Positions 18,803 through 29,429 of a DNA stretch of 64,000 nucleotides are shown here, one piece after another. Below the pieces are notes generated by a model. It did no database searches. It had not been told where the DNA came from and saw only the letters and a list, made by a program, of their open reading frames with translations. The translations under genes were made by a program, and so were the position numbers. The stretch spans positions 62,001 through 126,000 of the forward strand of contig NZ_JAJQJI010000005.1 of the NCBI RefSeq assembly GCF_021213805.1, in the 5' to 3' direction. Position 1 is the first letter of the stretch, and each line of letters begins with the position of its first letter. The stretch comes from Mycobacterium sp. MYCO198283. Lineage in GTDB: Bacteria > Actinomycetota > Actinomycetes > Mycobacteriales > Mycobacteriaceae.

Positions 18803-21531
18803 TGCAGATCCCCACACTCGACCAAGCCGTACGCCTCGACTGCGATGTGCTGGTCATCGGTGGCGGCACCGCGGGCACCATGGCCGCGCTCACCGCCGCC
18901 GAGCACGGCGCGCAGGTGCTGTTGCTGGAGAAGGCGCATGTCCGGCACTCCGGCGCGCTGGCGATGGGCATGGACGGCGTCAACAACGCCGTCATCCCCG
19001 GCAAGGCCACGCCCGAGGACTACGTCGCCGAGATCACCCGCGCCAACGACGGAATCGTCAACCAGCGCACCATCTATCAGACCGCCACCCGTGGCTTCGC
19101 GATGGTGCAGCGCCTCGAGCGCTACGGCGTCAAGTTCGAGAAGGACGAACACGGCGAGTACGCCGTCCGTCGCGTCCACCGCTCCGGCTCCTACGTGCTG
19201 CCCATGCCCGAGGGCAAGGACGTGAAGAAGGCGCTCTACCGGGTGCTGCGGCAACGGTCCATGCGGGAGAAGATCCGCATCGAGAACCGGTTGGTGCCGG
19301 TGCGGGTGCTGGTGCAGGATGGCCGCGCGGTGGGCGCCGCCGCGTTGCACAGCCGCACCGGCGAGTTCGTCGTCGTCGGCGCCAAGGCCGTCATCCTGGC
19401 CACCGGACCGTGTGGGCGGCTCGGGCTGCCCGCGTCGGGCTACCTGTACGGCACCTACGAAAACCCGACCAACGCCGGCGACGGCTACTCGATGGCGTTC
19501 CACGCCGGCGCCGAGCTGTCGGGCATCGAGTGCTTCCAGATCAACCCGCTGATCAAGGACTACAACGGCCCGGCGTGCGCGTACGTCGCCAACCCGTTCG
19601 GCGGCTACCAGGTGAACGCGCTCGGCGAACGCTTCGTCGACTCCGACTACTGGTCGGGGCAGATGATGGCCGAGGTCAAGGAGGAGATCGAGTCCGCGCG
19701 GGGGCCCATCTACCTCAAGGTGAGCCACCTGCCCGACGAGACGCTCACCACGCTCGAGAGCATCCTGCACACCACCGAACGCCCGACCCGCGGCACGTTC
19801 CACGCCAACCGCGGACACGACTACCGCACGCACGACATCGAGATGCACATCTCCGAGATCGGGCTGTGCAGTGGACATTCCGCGTCCGGGGTGTGGGTCG
19901 ACGAGCACGCCCGCACCACCGTGCCCGGCCTCTACGCAGCGGGCGACCTGGCGTGCGTGCCGCACAACTACATGATCGGCGCCTTCGTCTACGGCGAGCT
20001 GGCCGGCGCGCACGCCGCGTCCACCCTCGATGCCGCCCCGGCGCCGGAGGTCCTGCCCGCCGACCAGGTCGCCGCGGCCCACGAACTCATCTACCGTCCG
20101 CTGCGGCATCCCGACGGCCCGCCACAGCCGCAGGTCGAGTACAAGCTGCGCCGCTTCGTCAACGACTACGTCGCGCCGCCCAAGACGGCGGCCAAGCTGT
20201 CGCTGGCCGTGCAGACCTTCGACCGCATGCGCGACGAGGTCGCCGGCATCGGCGCGCGGACGCCGCATGAACTGCTGCGTGCGGTCGAGGTGTCGTTCAT
20301 CCGGGACTGCGCCGAGATGGCCGCCCGTTCCAGCCTCACCCGCACCGAATCCCGCTGGGGCCTCTACCACGACCGCAGCGACATCCCCGAGCGCGACGAC
20401 GAGAACTGGCGCTATCACCTCAACCTCCGCAAGACCGCCGACGGCGGCATGGAGTTCCTCAAGCGGCCCGTTGCGCCCTACTTCGTTCCCGTGCCCGGCC
20501 TCGACGACCTGCCCGGTGGCGAGGTCGAGCCGGTGCAGGTCGCGCAGCCGGACCTGGTCGGTGGGCAGGCGCCGACGTCGGAGCGGTCGCGCATCGAGAG
20601 CGGCCCCGTGCAGCCGCCCTCGCCGCGCATCGCGACGGTACTGGCGCTCGACGAGCCCACGCTCGCCGACCTGACACCGTTTCTGCGTGACGGCGACCCC
20701 GCCGTCCGCCGCACGGCCGTCGACGTGCTCACCGAACACCTGCCCGAGGGCTACGCACCGGCACTGGTGGCGGCGTTGGCCGACGCGGCTGTCGGCGTGC
20801 GCCGCGTCGCCGCGGACGCGATCCGTGAGCTCGTGGAGGTGCTGCCCGAACCCGAATCGGTGACGCCCCTGCTCGACTCGGGCGACGCCATGGTGCGCGG
20901 CGCGGCGGTCTACGTTCTCAGCGCCCGGCGTGCCGGCGACTCCGCCCGCTACCGCGCGGCGCTGGCCGACCCCGATCACCGCGTCCGCATCGAGGCGGTC
21001 CGGGCACTGGTGTCGGTGAACGACGAGGACGGCATCGCCCGTGCCCGCGACGACGCCAACCGTGAGGTGCGCATCGCCGTGGCGAACGGCCTCGGCACCC
21101 TGGGCACCGGGGCGGACACCCTGCGCGGCCTGGCCGCCGACCCCGATCCGCTGGTGCGGGCCGCGGCGCTCGCGGCTCTGGGCGCCGTCGGGTGGGAGGA
21201 CGCCGACACCGCCACCATCGAAAGCGCGCTCACCGCGTCGGCATGGCAGGTCCGCCAGGGTGCGGCCCGCGCGTTCGCCGGGGCGCCGTCGCCCTGCGCC
21301 GCCGTCGGTCCGTTGTCGCGGGCGCTCACCGATCCGCACCTCGACGTGCGCAAGGCGGCGGTGCTCAGCCTGACCCGGTGGGCCGGGGAGGAGGCCGCCG
21401 CACGCGATGCGCTCACCGCGGCGCTCACGGACGGGGACGCCGACGTACGCGCCTACGCCCGCCAAGCCCTCGCCTCCGCCGAAGAAGGGACTGCCCGAGG
21501 CGTCGTCGCCGCCGGTGTCAGGTCGCGCTGA
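18802..21531 (+). CDS. FAD-dependent AprA/FrdA-like oxidoreductase with C-terminal HEAT repeats
   Basis: 909 aa. Residues 1–600 are a fumarate reductase/adenylylsulfate reductase alpha-type flavoprotein: VLVIGGGTAGT dinucleotide fold at 16–26, HRSGSYVLPMPEGKDVKKALYR, a GLYAAGDLACVPHNYMIGAFVYGEL flavin-closing motif and an AprA-like C-terminal helical part. Residues about 610–900 are tandem HEAT-like helical repeats (for example FLRDGDPAVRRTAVDVL, LADPDHRVRIEAVRAL, LTDPHLDVRKAAVLSL). With the ferredoxin it could form an AprAB-like two-electron enzyme acting on the imported compound. Substrate unknown; an organosulfur or sulfonate route is a guess from the transporter type. Its last 14 bp overlap the convergent dctA. 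Confidence 0.85.
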   Translation: MQIPTLDQAVRLDCDVLVIGGGTAGTMAALTAAEHGAQVLLLEKAHVRHSGALAMGMDGVNNAVIPGKATPEDYVAEITRANDGIVNQRTIYQTATRGFAMVQRLERYGVKFEKDEHGEYAVRRVHRSGSYVLPMPEGKDVKKALYRVLRQRSMREKIRIENRLVPVRVLVQDGRAVGAAALHSRTGEFVVVGAKAVILATGPCGRLGLPASGYLYGTYENPTNAGDGYSMAFHAGAELSGIECFQINPLIKDYNGPACAYVANPFGGYQVNALGERFVDSDYWSGQMMAEVKEEIESARGPIYLKVSHLPDETLTTLESILHTTERPTRGTFHANRGHDYRTHDIEMHISEIGLCSGHSASGVWVDEHARTTVPGLYAAGDLACVPHNYMIGAFVYGELAGAHAASTLDAAPAPEVLPADQVAAAHELIYRPLRHPDGPPQPQVEYKLRRFVNDYVAPPKTAAKLSLAVQTFDRMRDEVAGIGARTPHELLRAVEVSFIRDCAEMAARSSLTRTESRWGLYHDRSDIPERDDENWRYHLNLRKTADGGMEFLKRPVAPYFVPVPGLDDLPGGEVEPVQVAQPDLVGGQAPTSERSRIESGPVQPPSPRIATVLALDEPTLADLTPFLRDGDPAVRRTAVDVLTEHLPEGYAPALVAALADAAVGVRRVAADAIRELVEVLPEPESVTPLLDSGDAMVRGAAVYVLSARRAGDSARYRAALADPDHRVRIEAVRALVSVNDEDGIARARDDANREVRIAVANGLGTLGTGADTLRGLAADPDPLVRAAALAALGAVGWEDADTATIESALTASAWQVRQGAARAFAGAPSPCAAVGPLSRALTDPHLDVRKAAVLSLTRWAGEEAAARDALTAALTDGDADVRAYARQALASAEEGTARGVVAAGVRSR

Positions 21532-22939
21532 GCTGACCCTTGTCCGGCGCCTGCTCGGGGCGCTCGGCCGCCCCGCCGCGGTCGTCGACCTCGTCGAGGC
21601 TGGATCCGTGGTCGTCGACCATGTTCTGCTCGTCGAACGGCTCGTCACCGTCGAGCACCTTGTGCATGCGCGCGTGGTTCACGGTTCGCGTCCACGCCCC
21701 GACGAGCACGGTCGCCACCGCGTTGCCCGAGAAGTTGGTCAGCGCGCGGGCTTCCGACATGAACTTGTCGATGCCGACGATCAGCCCGATGCCGTCGAGC
21801 AGCTCGGGCCGGTGGCTCTGCAGGCCCGCCGCGAGGGTGGCGAGCCCGGCGCCGCTGACCCCCGCCGCGCCTTTCGACGCGATGATCATGAAGAGCAGCA
21901 GCGACAGCTGTTCGCCGATGCTCAGCGGATTGCCCATGGCGTCGGCGATGAACAGCGACGCCATGGTCATGTAGATCGCGGTGCCGTCGAGGTTGAACGA
22001 GTAGCCGGTGGGCACCACGATGCCGACCGTCGCCGGCGCCACGCCGGCATGTTCCATCTTGGCGATGAGCCGCGGGAGCGCCGATTCGCTCGACGATGTC
22101 GCCACGATGAGCAGGTACTCGCGGGCGAGGTAGCGGGCAAGCTTGAAGATCGACATGCCGGCAACGATGCGCAGCAGCGCCCCGAGGACGCCGAAGATGA
22201 ACACCACACACGTCAGGTAGAACGCCAGCATCAGCACGCCGAGCTGGATCACCGCGTCGAAACCGGTGTCGCCGACCACCTTGGCGATGGCGCCGAAGGC
22301 CCCGATCGGGGCGAGCCACAGGATGCCGGCCAGGATGCGGAACACCAGCTTCTGGACGATCTCGACGCCGCGCAGCACCGGAGCGCCCGAGGCGCCCATC
22401 GCCTGCACACCGAACCCGACGAGCAGCGCGACGAACAGCGTCTGCAGCACGTTGCCGGCGGTGAGCGCCGAGAAGAGCGTCGTCGGGACGATGTCCTGGA
22501 TGAACGCCATCGTCCCGCCCTCGCCGGCCGCCTCGCTCGCCAGCTCGCGGCCGGCGTTCGGGTCGCCCTGCACGTCCAGGCCGGTCCCGGGGCTGATCAG
22601 GTTGCCGACGACCAGGCCGATCGCCAGCGCGACCGTCGACATCACCAGGAAGTAGCCGAGCGCCAGCCCGCCCACCTTGCCCACCGATGCGGCCGCGCGC
22701 ACCTTGCCGATGCCCAGCACGATGGTGCAGAAGATCACCGGGCTGATCATCATCTTGATGAGGTTGACGAACAGCGTGCCCAGTTCACCGAGCGCACTGC
22801 CGGTGTCGGGCGCCAGCAGGCCGACGACGATGCCGGCGACCACGCCGACGATCACCAGGATGTACAGCCAGTGCGTGCGGTCGCGTTTGGGTTCGGCTGG
22901 CTGGTCGCCGGTGGCGCTGTCGGTGTCTGCCGCGGTCAT
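21518..22939 (-). CDS. dctA: Dicarboxylate/amino acid:cation symporter (DAACS family)
   Basis: 473 aa with eight or more hydrophobic segments. Family features include LFVNLIKMMISPVIFCTIVLGI, the serine-rich loop VATSSSESALPRLIAKME, and GYSFNLDGTAIYM near the ligand site. The protein takes up C4-dicarboxylates, glutamate or aspartate with Na+ or H+; dctA or gltP are both possible names. A GGAGA site lies just upstream of ATG 22939. Same strand as and 65 bp downstream of egtE, so read-through is possible but not shown. Confidence 0.88.
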   Translation of the reverse strand: MTAADTDSATGDQPAEPKRDRTHWLYILVIVGVVAGIVVGLLAPDTGSALGELGTLFVNLIKMMISPVIFCTIVLGIGKVRAAASVGKVGGLALGYFLVMSTVALAIGLVVGNLISPGTGLDVQGDPNAGRELASEAAGEGGTMAFIQDIVPTTLFSALTAGNVLQTLFVALLVGFGVQAMGASGAPVLRGVEIVQKLVFRILAGILWLAPIGAFGAIAKVVGDTGFDAVIQLGVLMLAFYLTCVVFIFGVLGALLRIVAGMSIFKLARYLAREYLLIVATSSSESALPRLIAKMEHAGVAPATVGIVVPTGYSFNLDGTAIYMTMASLFIADAMGNPLSIGEQLSLLLFMIIASKGAAGVSGAGLATLAAGLQSHRPELLDGIGLIVGIDKFMSEARALTNFSGNAVATVLVGAWTRTVNHARMHKVLDGDEPFDEQNMVDDHGSSLDEVDDRGGAAERPEQAPDKGQLSAT

Positions 22940-23004
22940 GGCCCATCTCCTTCGAGTAGGTGACCCACGGATAACCGGAAGTGTGGCCCGTCACACGGAC
23001 GTTT

Positions 23005-24123
23005 TCACCGGCCCAGGGGATACAGCGCCGCCGCGACCGCGGCGAGCTCCTCGGCGGTGACGTCGACGTGCGGCGACAGCCGCAGCACCGGGGTGCGCAG
23101 CTCGTGCGGCGCGCGCTCGATGCCGGCGTAGGTGGTGAGGACGCCGCGTTCGGCGATGAGGCGTGACCGCACGACGGCCGGATCGGCGCCGTCGGTCGGT
23201 TCGAGGGTGGTGATCGCGGTCGGCTCGTCGACGGGCTCGACGACCCGCCACCCGGCTACGCCGGCGACCGCCTCGCGGGTGAGCCGGCCGACCTCGGCCA
23301 GCCGGGCCTGCACCTGCTGCGGTCCGGCGGCGAGGTGCTCGCCGACCGCCACCGCGAACCCGATCCGGGCGGCGACGTTCGCCTCCCCGGCCTCCAACCG
23401 CCGGTGGACGGGCGCATCGCCGGCGGGACGAAGTCGCGGTGTGAGCCGGTCGGCGAGCGGGCGGCGGATGGCGAGCACGCCGACACCGCGCGGGCCGGCA
23501 AGCCATTTGCGCGACGACGAGTAGACCGCGTCGGCGCCGACATCGCAGTCCGTGTGCCCGAGCGCCTGGGCGGCGTCGACGACGTAGGGAACGCCCAGCT
23601 CGCGGCACACCTCGCCCACCGCGGCCGCCGGCTGCAGCAGCCCGCGGTGGCTGCCGACGGCGGTGAGCTGCACCAGATCCGGCGGCTCGGCGGCAAGGTC
23701 GGCGGCGGCCGCGGCGACGTCGAGGCGGCCGGCGACGTCGGTGGGCAGCAGCCTGACGTCGAACCCGTGCGCGGCGACGACGGCCAGGTTGGGGCCGTAT
23801 TCGCCGCGCGCACAGGCGAACACGCGGCGGCCGCGCGGCCACGCGCCGAGCAGGACGTCGAGCGCGTCACCCGAGCCGGTGGTGTAGACGACCTCGTCGG
23901 CGGCCATGCCCACCAGCGCCGCGACGGCCGCGCGACCGGCGTCCAGCACCGGTGCGGCCGCCTCACCCGCGACGTAGCCGCCGACCTCCGCTTCATGGTG
24001 GGCGTGGCGGTCGGCGGCGGCCATGGCGGCCACGCTCTGGCGCGAGCAGGCGGCGTTGTCGACGTGGATCCCGGCCACCGGTGGCCGCGCGGCCCGCCAC
24101 CGCGCAGCCAGCGAGTCGGTCAC
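23005..24123 (-). CDS. egtE: Ergothioneine biosynthesis PLP-dependent C-S lyase EgtE
   Basis: 372 aa fold-type I PLP enzyme of the cysteine desulfurase/isopenicillin epimerase type. The PLP lysine is in [12 protein letters not shown] (Lys206); [20 protein letters not shown] supplies the cofactor Asp. In the pathway it removes pyruvate and ammonia from the hercynylcysteine sulfoxide to give ergothioneine. GTG 24123 overlaps the egtD stop (GTGA). Last gene of the egtABCDE run. Confidence 0.95.
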   Translation of the reverse strand: MTDSLAARWRAARPPVAGIHVDNAACSRQSVAAMAAADRHAHHEAEVGGYVAGEAAAPVLDAGRAAVAALVGMAADEVVYTTGSGDALDVLLGAWPRGRRVFACARGEYGPNLAVVAAHGFDVRLLPTDVAGRLDVAAAAADLAAEPPDLVQLTAVGSHRGLLQPAAAVGEVCRELGVPYVVDAAQALGHTDCDVGADAVYSSSRKWLAGPRGVGVLAIRRPLADRLTPRLRPAGDAPVHRRLEAGEANVAARIGFAVAVGEHLAAGPQQVQARLAEVGRLTREAVAGVAGWRVVEPVDEPTAITTLEPTDGADPAVVRSRLIAERGVLTTYAGIERAPHELRTPVLRLSPHVDVTAEELAAVAAALYPLGR

Positions 24124-25082
24124 CGCACCGCCAGCGACAGCGCGAAGTCTCCCGCGGGGTCCGTCCACCACCGCGTGCGCCGCAGGCCCGCGGCCGCCAG
24201 CTCGGCAGCAACACCGTCGGGGCGGAATTTGCAGCTCACCTCGGTGAGGATCGCCTCGCCGGCGGCGAAGTCGACGTCGACGTCGAGCGCCGCGATGCGC
24301 ACCCGCTGCGGCATCTCGCTGCGCAGCCACATCTCGATGCGCTCGGCGGCGGCGTTCCAGCGGGCGACGTGGGTGAAGGCCGCGAGCTCGAAGTCCGCGC
24401 CGAGCTCGCGGTTGATCACCGCCAGCACGTTGCGGTTGAACGCCGCCGTGACCCCGGCGCTGTCGTCGTAGGCGCGCACCAACCGCTGCGGGTCCTTCAC
24501 CAGGTCGGTGCCGAGCAGCAGCGCGTCCCCTGGCCCCAACGTGGCCGCGAGCGCGGTGAGGAAACGGGCCCGCGGCGCCGCGGTGAGATTGCCGATGGTG
24601 GAGCCGAGGAACGCGATCAATCGCCTGCCGCCGGTGGGTAGCTCGCCCAGGTGGTGCTCGAAATCGCCGCACACCGCCGCCACGTCGACGCCCGGATACT
24701 CGGCTTCGATGGCGGTTCCGGCGAGTCGGAGCATTCCGGCGTCGACGTCGAACGGTACGAAGCGTCGCAGCGTGCCGCGGTCGCGCAGCGCGTCGAGCAG
24801 CATCCGGGTCTTCTCCGACGTGCCGCTGCCGAGTTCGACGAGGGTGTCCGCCGCGGTGAGCGTCGCGATCTCCGCCGCGTGATCGCGCAGGAGCTGCGCC
24901 TCGGTGCGGGTGGGGTAGTACTCGGGCAGCCGGGTGATCCGGTCGAACAGTTCGCTGCCGACGCTGTCGTAGAACCACTTCGGCGGCAACGACTTCGGCG
25001 TCGCGGTCAGGCCTTCGCGGACGTCGCGTCGAAGCGCCTGCGCGGCGTGGTCGGCGTCGAGGTGCACGGTCAGCGTCGTCAC
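24120..25082 (-). CDS. egtD: L-histidine N(alpha)-methyltransferase EgtD
   Basis: 320 aa, the normal length. Family motifs: [27 protein letters not shown] in the N-terminal part, [20 protein letters not shown] (SAM site) and FLGSTIGNL. It trimethylates histidine to hercynine using three SAM. GTG 25082 overlaps the egtC stop. Full domain with no missing segment. Confidence 0.97.
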   Translation of the reverse strand: MTTLTVHLDADHAAQALRRDVREGLTATPKSLPPKWFYDSVGSELFDRITRLPEYYPTRTEAQLLRDHAAEIATLTAADTLVELGSGTSEKTRMLLDALRDRGTLRRFVPFDVDAGMLRLAGTAIEAEYPGVDVAAVCGDFEHHLGELPTGGRRLIAFLGSTIGNLTAAPRARFLTALAATLGPGDALLLGTDLVKDPQRLVRAYDDSAGVTAAFNRNVLAVINRELGADFELAAFTHVARWNAAAERIEMWLRSEMPQRVRIAALDVDVDFAAGEAILTEVSCKFRPDGVAAELAAAGLRRTRWWTDPAGDFALSLAVR

Positions 25083-25774
25083 GTGAGCTCGCTGATGGTC
25101 ACGTCGTCACCGTAGACGTCGACGAGCCGGCGGTCGGGCACGTCCTCCCATGCCGGGTCGTCGTCATAGGGCTCGCTGGCCAGCACCACCCCCTCCGGGG
25201 TGCGCAGAATCGACAACGTGTCACCCCAGGTGGTGGCCAGCAGTCGAGAACCGTTGCCCGCCAATATGTTCAGCCGAGCGCCGGGGTCGGCGGCCGCCAC
25301 CTCGACCACCGTTTCGCCGAGCCGTTCGATGCCCGCGGCGAACAGGCGGGCGGCCAGCACCGCGCTGTCGACCACCGACTCCGCCTCGCGGGTCGCGGGG
25401 AGCGCCGATCGGTCGACGACGCCGTTGTGCGACACGAGCCACCGCCCGTCGGTGAACGGTGCGACCGCCGCGGCCTCGATCGGCATGCCGACGGTCGCCG
25501 AGCGCACCGCCGCGACGACGCAGGTGCTGCGCAGCGCGGGGGCCACCGAGGCAAAGGACGCGTCGCCCCACAGCGGCGAGGCGCTGCGCCACCGGCAGGG
25601 GGCGGCACCCGGTGCATCGACCCGGTAGAAGCCGACACCCCAGCCGTCGGCGTTGAGCAGCCCGTGCCGCTGCCGGCGCGGGGCGTAGGACTGGCGCACC
25701 AAGCCGAACGGCGGCTCGCACACCAGCGACGACACCGACCGCGGCTCGCCCAGCCACGCGACATGGCGGCACAT
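25079..25774 (-). CDS. egtC: Ergothioneine biosynthesis amidohydrolase EgtC
   Basis: 231 aa class II glutamine amidotransferase-like hydrolase. Start at ATG 25774 exposes Cys2 (MCRHVAWLG), the N-terminal nucleophile after Met removal. [11 protein letters not shown] and SHNGVVD are the Ntn fold signatures. It removes glutamate from gamma-glutamyl-hercynylcysteine sulfoxide. The frame is open upstream to 25801, but only the 25774 start gives Cys2. Confidence 0.95.
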   Translation of the reverse strand: MCRHVAWLGEPRSVSSLVCEPPFGLVRQSYAPRRQRHGLLNADGWGVGFYRVDAPGAAPCRWRSASPLWGDASFASVAPALRSTCVVAAVRSATVGMPIEAAAVAPFTDGRWLVSHNGVVDRSALPATREAESVVDSAVLAARLFAAGIERLGETVVEVAAADPGARLNILAGNGSRLLATTWGDTLSILRTPEGVVLASEPYDDDPAWEDVPDRRLVDVYGDDVTISELT

Positions 25775-27039
25775 CAGCGCTCGGGGTCCTCGGCCGACCA
25801 CGCCAGCCGCACGCCGGCGAAGATCTGGCGTCGGATCGGGTGGTCCCAGTTACGGAAGCTCGGCCGCAGGATGTCGGGTGCGACGGCCCAGGAGCCGCCG
25901 CGCAGCACCCGGTAGTCACCGTCGAAGAACGGCGCGCTGTACTGCTCGTAGAGCATCGGGCGGAACCCCGGCCAGGGCCGCAGCGGCGACGACGTCCACT
26001 CCCACACGTCGCCGAGCAGCTGCTCCACGCCGTACGCCGACGCCCCCGCCGGATAGGCGCCCACCGGCGCCGGGCGCAAGGCGTCGCCACCCAAATTGGC
26101 GCGCTCGGCCGTCGGCGACGCGTCCCCCCACGGATAGCGGCGGCGCCGACCCGCCGCGGGATCCCAGGCGGCGGCCTTCTCCCACTCGGCTTCGGTGGGC
26201 AGCCGCGCGCCGGCCCACCGCGCGTAGGCCTGCGCCTCGAAGTAGGTGACGTGCTGCACCGGCTCGTCGTCGGGCACCGGCTCGACCTGCCCGAAGCGGG
26301 TGCGGCTGCCGTCGGGCAGCCAGAACTGCGGTGCCACGAGACCGGCCTCGACACGGTGTCGCCAGCCGCGCGGCGACCACAGCTCCGGCCGGTGATACCC
26401 GCCGTCGGCGATGAAGGCGCGCCACTCCCCGTTGGTCACCGGCACCCGCCCGATGCGGAACGCCGGCACGTCGACCACATGCGCAGGACGCTCGTTGTCC
26501 AGGGCGTACGGTTCGTCGGCGCCGTCGACACCCAGCACGAATGGACCGCCCGCGATCACCACCGACGTTCCGGCGACGCCGTCGCGGCCGGCCGGAAGTG
26601 TGGTGCCCGGGCTAAGCACCGGCGGGCCGCTGCGCAGGTTGAGTGCCTGCAGCATCGTCTCGTTGTGCTGCTGCTCGTGGCTGACGGCCAGCGCGAGGGT
26701 GAACGGGTCGCGCTCGGTGAGCGCGTCGAGCGCCTGCTCGCGGACGACGCGACAAAAGGTGCGCGCCTCGGCGGGCGACAACAGCGGCAGCTCCACGCGG
26801 CTGGCCCGGGGGTGGCGGAAGGCGTCGTACAGCGACTCCTTGTCGCCGAGCAGGCTGGGCCGCCGCGCGTCGCCGCCCCGCAGCAGCCACAGCTCCTCCT
26901 GCTGGCCGATGTGCGCGAGGTCCCACACCAGCGGGCTCATCAACGGGTGGTACTGGCGGCGCAGCTCGTCGTCGCCGAGATCGGTGAGCCGCAGGGTCCG
27001 TCGCCGGGCGGCGTGCAGTGCGTCGACGACGGTGGTCAC
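25774..27039 (-). CDS. egtB: Ergothioneine biosynthesis iron-dependent sulfoxide synthase EgtB
   Basis: 421 aa. An N-terminal DinB_2 domain gives the iron triad His43, His121 and His125 (HEQQH). A formylglycine-generating-enzyme-like domain runs from about 155 to 418 ([35 protein letters not shown]). It joins hercynine to gamma-glutamylcysteine with O2. GTG 27039 overlaps the egtA stop (GTGA). The stop overlaps egtC by one base. Confidence 0.97.
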   Translation of the reverse strand: MTTVVDALHAARRRTLRLTDLGDDELRRQYHPLMSPLVWDLAHIGQQEELWLLRGGDARRPSLLGDKESLYDAFRHPRASRVELPLLSPAEARTFCRVVREQALDALTERDPFTLALAVSHEQQHNETMLQALNLRSGPPVLSPGTTLPAGRDGVAGTSVVIAGGPFVLGVDGADEPYALDNERPAHVVDVPAFRIGRVPVTNGEWRAFIADGGYHRPELWSPRGWRHRVEAGLVAPQFWLPDGSRTRFGQVEPVPDDEPVQHVTYFEAQAYARWAGARLPTEAEWEKAAAWDPAAGRRRRYPWGDASPTAERANLGGDALRPAPVGAYPAGASAYGVEQLLGDVWEWTSSPLRPWPGFRPMLYEQYSAPFFDGDYRVLRGGSWAVAPDILRPSFRNWDHPIRRQIFAGVRLAWSAEDPER

Positions 27040-28301
27040 GGCTGCTCCTCGGCGAGCGCGACGAGGGTCGCGTCGATGCCCGACCGTTGGACCCGGTCGG
27101 TGACGTCGTCGGCCGGTGACCTTTGCCGATCGACCGCGTCGAGCAGTCGTTGCATCGAGGTGTGCAGCGCGCTCGGGGTCCGGTCGGCGACGGCGGCCAG
27201 GCAGCGCACGGCGGCGGTGTGCAGGGCCGGGTCGGCCAGTCCCGCGCGGGCTGCGGTGCCCCAGGCCGCCGCGACGGGCTCGGTGGCGTCGGCCGCGACC
27301 TCGGGTAGTTCGTCCATCAGCGTGACGAACGCGAACACCACGGCGGGCCACAGCGCGTCCGGCACGCTGTCGAGGTAGCGGATCTCCAGCCAGCGGCGCG
27401 GGCGGACCGGCGGGAACAACGTCGTCAGGTGGTAGTCGAGGTCGGCTGCGGTGGGTCGGCGGCCGCCCAGGCGGACATCGCCGGTGATCCACTGCACGAA
27501 CGGGATCCGAGCGGTCACCGGTGTGGCGCCGGCCGCGGTGCGCACCAGCATGACCGGCGCCTTGAGCGCATACCGTGCCCACTCGCCGGCGGGGTCGTCG
27601 CTGCGGCCGAGGACCGGGCCGCAGCGCGCGGTGTCGAGCTGTCCCCAGACCCGCTGCCGGGTGCTGCGCCAGCCGGTCGCGGCGCCCCCCAGCATCGGCG
27701 AATTCGCGGTGATCGCGACCATCACCGGACCGAGCGCGTGCGCGAGCAGCACCCGACGCGACCAGTTCTCCCGCGGTCCGGCGTCGAGGTTCACCTGAAC
27801 CGATGCCGTCGACGTCATCATCGCGGCCCCGGCGGCGCCGGTCCCCGTCGCGGCGAAGAACTGTTCCATCGCGGTGTAGCGGGCGCCGGGATGCACCCGC
27901 TCGGGTGGCCGCACCGGATCGGCGCCGAGGAGCACCAGCCCGAGCCCCTGCCGGACGAACGCCGTCCGCACCACGGCACGGTCGGCGGCCATCGCCGTGA
28001 TGGCGGCGAGCGCACCGGCCAGCGGCGGGCCGGACAATTCGACGGCGCCGCCGGGTTCGACGGTGACGACGCTGCCGCCGGGCAGCTTGTCGAGGCCGTC
28101 GATGACGTCGGCGATGCGGCGCCACGTCGGACGGCGGCGCGGTTCGGCGAGGTCGAAGCAGTGCGCCTCGATCTCGAGCCCGACCCTGCCGACGGGCCCG
28201 TCGACGAGGGCGCCGGCCGCGAGGTGGCATGCGGCGGCCTCCACTCCGGCCAGTGGGTCGTCGGCTCGCAGCGGTGTGGGGCATGCGGTGGTCGGGGACA
28301 T
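27036..28301 (-). CDS. egtA: Glutamate–cysteine ligase EgtA
   Basis: 421 aa GCS2-type ligase ([47 protein letters not shown]). It makes gamma-glutamylcysteine, the sulfur donor used by EgtB. ATG 28301 (MSPTTACP) was chosen because it lies 14 bp after the stop of the preceding sensor-domain gene; the frame is open further upstream but would overlap that gene. First gene of the overlapping egtA–E run. Confidence 0.95.
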   Translation of the reverse strand: MSPTTACPTPLRADDPLAGVEAAACHLAAGALVDGPVGRVGLEIEAHCFDLAEPRRRPTWRRIADVIDGLDKLPGGSVVTVEPGGAVELSGPPLAGALAAITAMAADRAVVRTAFVRQGLGLVLLGADPVRPPERVHPGARYTAMEQFFAATGTGAAGAAMMTSTASVQVNLDAGPRENWSRRVLLAHALGPVMVAITANSPMLGGAATGWRSTRQRVWGQLDTARCGPVLGRSDDPAGEWARYALKAPVMLVRTAAGATPVTARIPFVQWITGDVRLGGRRPTAADLDYHLTTLFPPVRPRRWLEIRYLDSVPDALWPAVVFAFVTLMDELPEVAADATEPVAAAWGTAARAGLADPALHTAAVRCLAAVADRTPSALHTSMQRLLDAVDRQRSPADDVTDRVQRSGIDATLVALAEEQP

Positions 28302-28315
28302 GGCGATGCCGGCCG

Positions 28316-28981
28316 CTACTGCCCGAGGGCGTTCTGCATGGCCCCGGCCAGCACGTTGACCGCCGGCCCGCCGTTGCCCGGTTGACAGACCTTCGCCTGC
28401 AGCAGCACGTTCTCCCGTTTGCGGGTCTGGACGAAGCACCGGCGGTCGGTGCCCGCTTCCTGCTTGGTGAAGAACTGCTCGGTGGCGTTGTCGACGCCGG
28501 CGGCGAAGCTCCACACCTGCACCGCCCCGTCGGCGAAGTGCATGGTCGCGGTCTGCCCGCCGCAGCCGACCGTCCGGTCCGTCAGCCGGTGGAAGGCGCG
28601 GTCGGCGGCGTCGGCGGTGGCGAACACCCCGACCGCCTGCTTGACGAAGTGCGTGCTGTCCGTGGCGGAGGTCTGCGCTTCCGCCCCGTTGAACGATGCG
28701 AGGTCGGGATCGGCGTACACCTCGGGCAACCCGATGTCGGCCCAGTCGTTGCAGGCCGGCACGTCGACCGAATACGCCTGGAACGGTTCGGTGAACAGGC
28801 GCTCGACGGTGATCGGCGCGCCGACGATGTTGCTCACGGCGCCCTTGGCCTGCACCGCGTAGTTCACCACACCGGGTTCGGACGGCCGGGCGTGCGCGGG
28901 CGTCGCCACGACGACCGCGACGCAGGCCGCCGCCACGGCCGCGGCGGCGCTAGACCTTCGCCGAGATCGCAACGTCGACAT
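28316..28981 (-). CDS. Exported PknH-type sensor domain protein
   Basis: 221 aa. A signal peptide (MSTLRSRRR, then a run of Ala/Val ending in PAHA) is followed by a PknH_C-like domain with cysteines at CNDW, VGCGG, DRRCFVQ and KVCQPG that probably form two disulfides. This domain is the extracellular part of Ser/Thr kinases such as PknH and also occurs as stand-alone secreted proteins. It corresponds in order to Rv3705c next to egtA. The start lies inside the ohr 3' end (32-bp same-strand overlap), implying co-transcription. Confidence 0.82.
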   Translation of the reverse strand: MSTLRSRRRSSAAAAVAAACVAVVVATPAHARPSEPGVVNYAVQAKGAVSNIVGAPITVERLFTEPFQAYSVDVPACNDWADIGLPEVYADPDLASFNGAEAQTSATDSTHFVKQAVGVFATADAADRAFHRLTDRTVGCGGQTATMHFADGAVQVWSFAAGVDNATEQFFTKQEAGTDRRCFVQTRKRENVLLQAKVCQPGNGGPAVNVLAGAMQNALGQ

Positions 28982-29378
28982 TGCCGCGGGTGGCGTTGGA
29001 GTACGGACACACCTCGTGGGCCTGCTCCACGAGATCGTCGGCGACTTCCTGCTCCACACCCGGCAGGTAACTGACGATGGTGCCGACCAGCCCGAACCCG
29101 CCTTCCGGCGTCTTGCCGATGCCGATCTGGGCGGTGACCTTCGTGTCGTCGTCCAGCGTGACGTTCGCCTTCTTGGCGACCAGCCGCAGCGCGCCGAGGA
29201 AGCACGCCGCATAGCCCGCCGAGAACAGCAGCTCGGGATTCACGCCGTCGCCACTGCCGCCCATCTCCTTCGGCGGGCGGGTGTCGAGGTCGATCTTCCC
29301 GTCGGCCGACGTCACATGGCCGTCGCGGCCACCGCCCGTCGCAGTGGATTCCGCCGTGTAGATGGCTTCGATAGTCAT
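28950..29378 (-). CDS. ohr: Organic hydroperoxide resistance protein Ohr
   Basis: 142 aa OsmC/Ohr fold. The two redox cysteines are Cys59 (AGYAACFLGAL) and Cys124 ([14 protein letters not shown]); the latter motif marks Ohr rather than OsmC. Arg34 and Glu49 are the expected active-site partners. It reduces fatty acid hydroperoxides and peroxynitrite with lipoylated protein as reductant. ATG 29378 was preferred over 29408 because the family starts at MTIEAIYTAE. No OhrR regulator is adjacent. Confidence 0.93.
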   Translation of the reverse strand: MTIEAIYTAESTATGGGRDGHVTSADGKIDLDTRPPKEMGGSGDGVNPELLFSAGYAACFLGALRLVAKKANVTLDDDTKVTAQIGIGKTPEGGFGLVGTIVSYLPGVEQEVADDLVEQAHEVCPYSNATRGNVDVAISAKV

Positions 29379-29429
29379 GCCGCCGATCATGCCAGCCGGG
29401 GCCGACATCGACGGCGCAACGGAGCGGCG

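Noticed and set aside
22981..22997. GTGTG-N6-CACAC as the terminator of the egt operon
   Set aside because: Only a 5-bp stem without a clear U-run on the minus strand, too weak to list as a feature.
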